DNA of 31,259 nt from DASPJR01 sp035628505 (lineage in GTDB: Bacteria; Planctomycetota; SZUA-567; H5-PLA8): NCBI GenBank assembly GCA_035628505.1, contig DASPJR010000078.1:1-31259 (forward strand). The letters are read 5' to 3'. Every line of letters starts with the position of its first letter. Position 1 is the stretch's first letter. Under the pieces are notes generated by a model that saw nothing but the letters and a program-made list of their open reading frames with translations, was not told the DNA's origin and did no database searches. Shown here in pieces: positions 31,012-31,259 of this stretch. A program made the translations under genes and the position numbers.

Positions 31012-31259
31012 TTACTTCGCCTTCGCCTTCGCCAGCGCCAGCGCGGCGAGCTGGCCCTGGCGGGCGTAGTCGATGGCTTCGCCGAGAATGCGGGCGGTTT
31101 CCTGCGAGGCGTGGAAGCCCATCGAGTTTTCTGCGGCGATGAAATCCAGGCGCCACTGCGCTTTGCGGTGGAAGTTCAACGCTTCTTTCAAGGCCTCATC
31201 ATCCACACCCTCTTTGCGAGCGGCATTGATCGCGTCCATCATGTCCGTCAATGCCTTGG
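31012..31259 (-). CDS. nrfA: Ammonia-forming cytochrome c nitrite reductase NrfA, C-terminal fragment
   Basis: The frame is open to the right edge, so only about the last 82 residues are seen. The segment HRKAQWRLDFIAAENSMGFHASQETARILGEAIDYARQGQ matches the C-terminus of NrfA, including the conserved AENSxGFHxxxE pattern whose His ligates a haem. NrfA is a periplasmic pentahaem enzyme reducing nitrite to ammonia with six electrons, usually fed by NrfH. The haem-binding CxxCK/CxxCH motifs and signal peptide would be upstream, outside the window. The Ala/Lys tail (LALAKAKAK) is an extension beyond the core. Direction minus, ending in TAA at 31012. Confidence 0.85.
   Translation of the reverse strand, partial: KALTDMMDAINAARKEGVDDEALKEALNFHRKAQWRLDFIAAENSMGFHASQETARILGEAIDYARQGQLAALALAKAKAK

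Overview
The window is 31.3 kb of G+C-rich, gene-dense bacterial chromosome. Gene content points to the Planctomycetota or a neighbouring PVC-type lineage, but this is inference. The clues are a ribosomal protein S20 beginning MGHSLSA, a DevC-type permease beginning (V/M)YYIALRML.GD..KYL, a HerA-like ATPase with a long coiled-coil tail, a ThuA-fold secreted protein, a GH78-like protein and NrfA. No rRNA, tRNA or CRISPR array was found.

Layout. (1) 1-1588 (+): 3' part of a HerA/DUF87-like ATPase. (2) 1656-7734 (-): thiE (ThiD2-ThiE fusion), a NYN-domain putative RNase, a terminator, then an RsuA/RluB pseudouridine synthase with a very long acidic and Arg/Gly-repeat tail, coupled by ATGA overlap to mnmE. 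(3) 7823-12255: a GbsR-like regulator (+) with promoter and terminator, then a MarR regulator (-) divergent from a DevC-DevA-DevB-like exporter operon (+). Back-to-back promoters lie in the MarR/exporter gap. (4) 12448-13422 (+): SDR-type sugar epimerase. (5) 13469-19871 (-): ABC-2 ATPase, permease with a large extracytoplasmic insertion, an ATGA-coupled membrane-anchored protein, rsfS, and a GH78-like glycosidase. (6) 19993-21718 (-): DUF47 accessory protein and Pit phosphate transporter. (7) 21942-24743: sugar-phosphate isomerase-like protein (+), small membrane-anchored protein (+), rpsT (-) and a secreted ThuA-fold protein (+). (8) 24975-27904 (+): receiver protein, histidine kinase, receiver protein and D-2-hydroxyacid dehydrogenase, probably one transcription unit. 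(9) 27905-31011: an accessory segment with a roughly 220-bp nested palindromic element, an A+T-richer DUF695/RraB-like gene, and an IS481-family insertion sequence whose transposase is frameshifted and whose ends sit inside longer inverted repeats. (10) 31012-31259 (-): C-terminal fragment of nrfA.

How it works together. Most of the window is housekeeping: tRNA and rRNA modification, ribosome silencing, S20, thiamine, phosphate uptake. Interleaved are two ABC export systems and carbohydrate enzymes. The parts that look least described are the MarR/exporter control region, the ABC-2 permease plus coupled membrane protein, the RR-HK-RR cluster with no output domain, the repeat-tailed pseudouridine synthase next to a divergent MnmE, and the accessory island at the right end.
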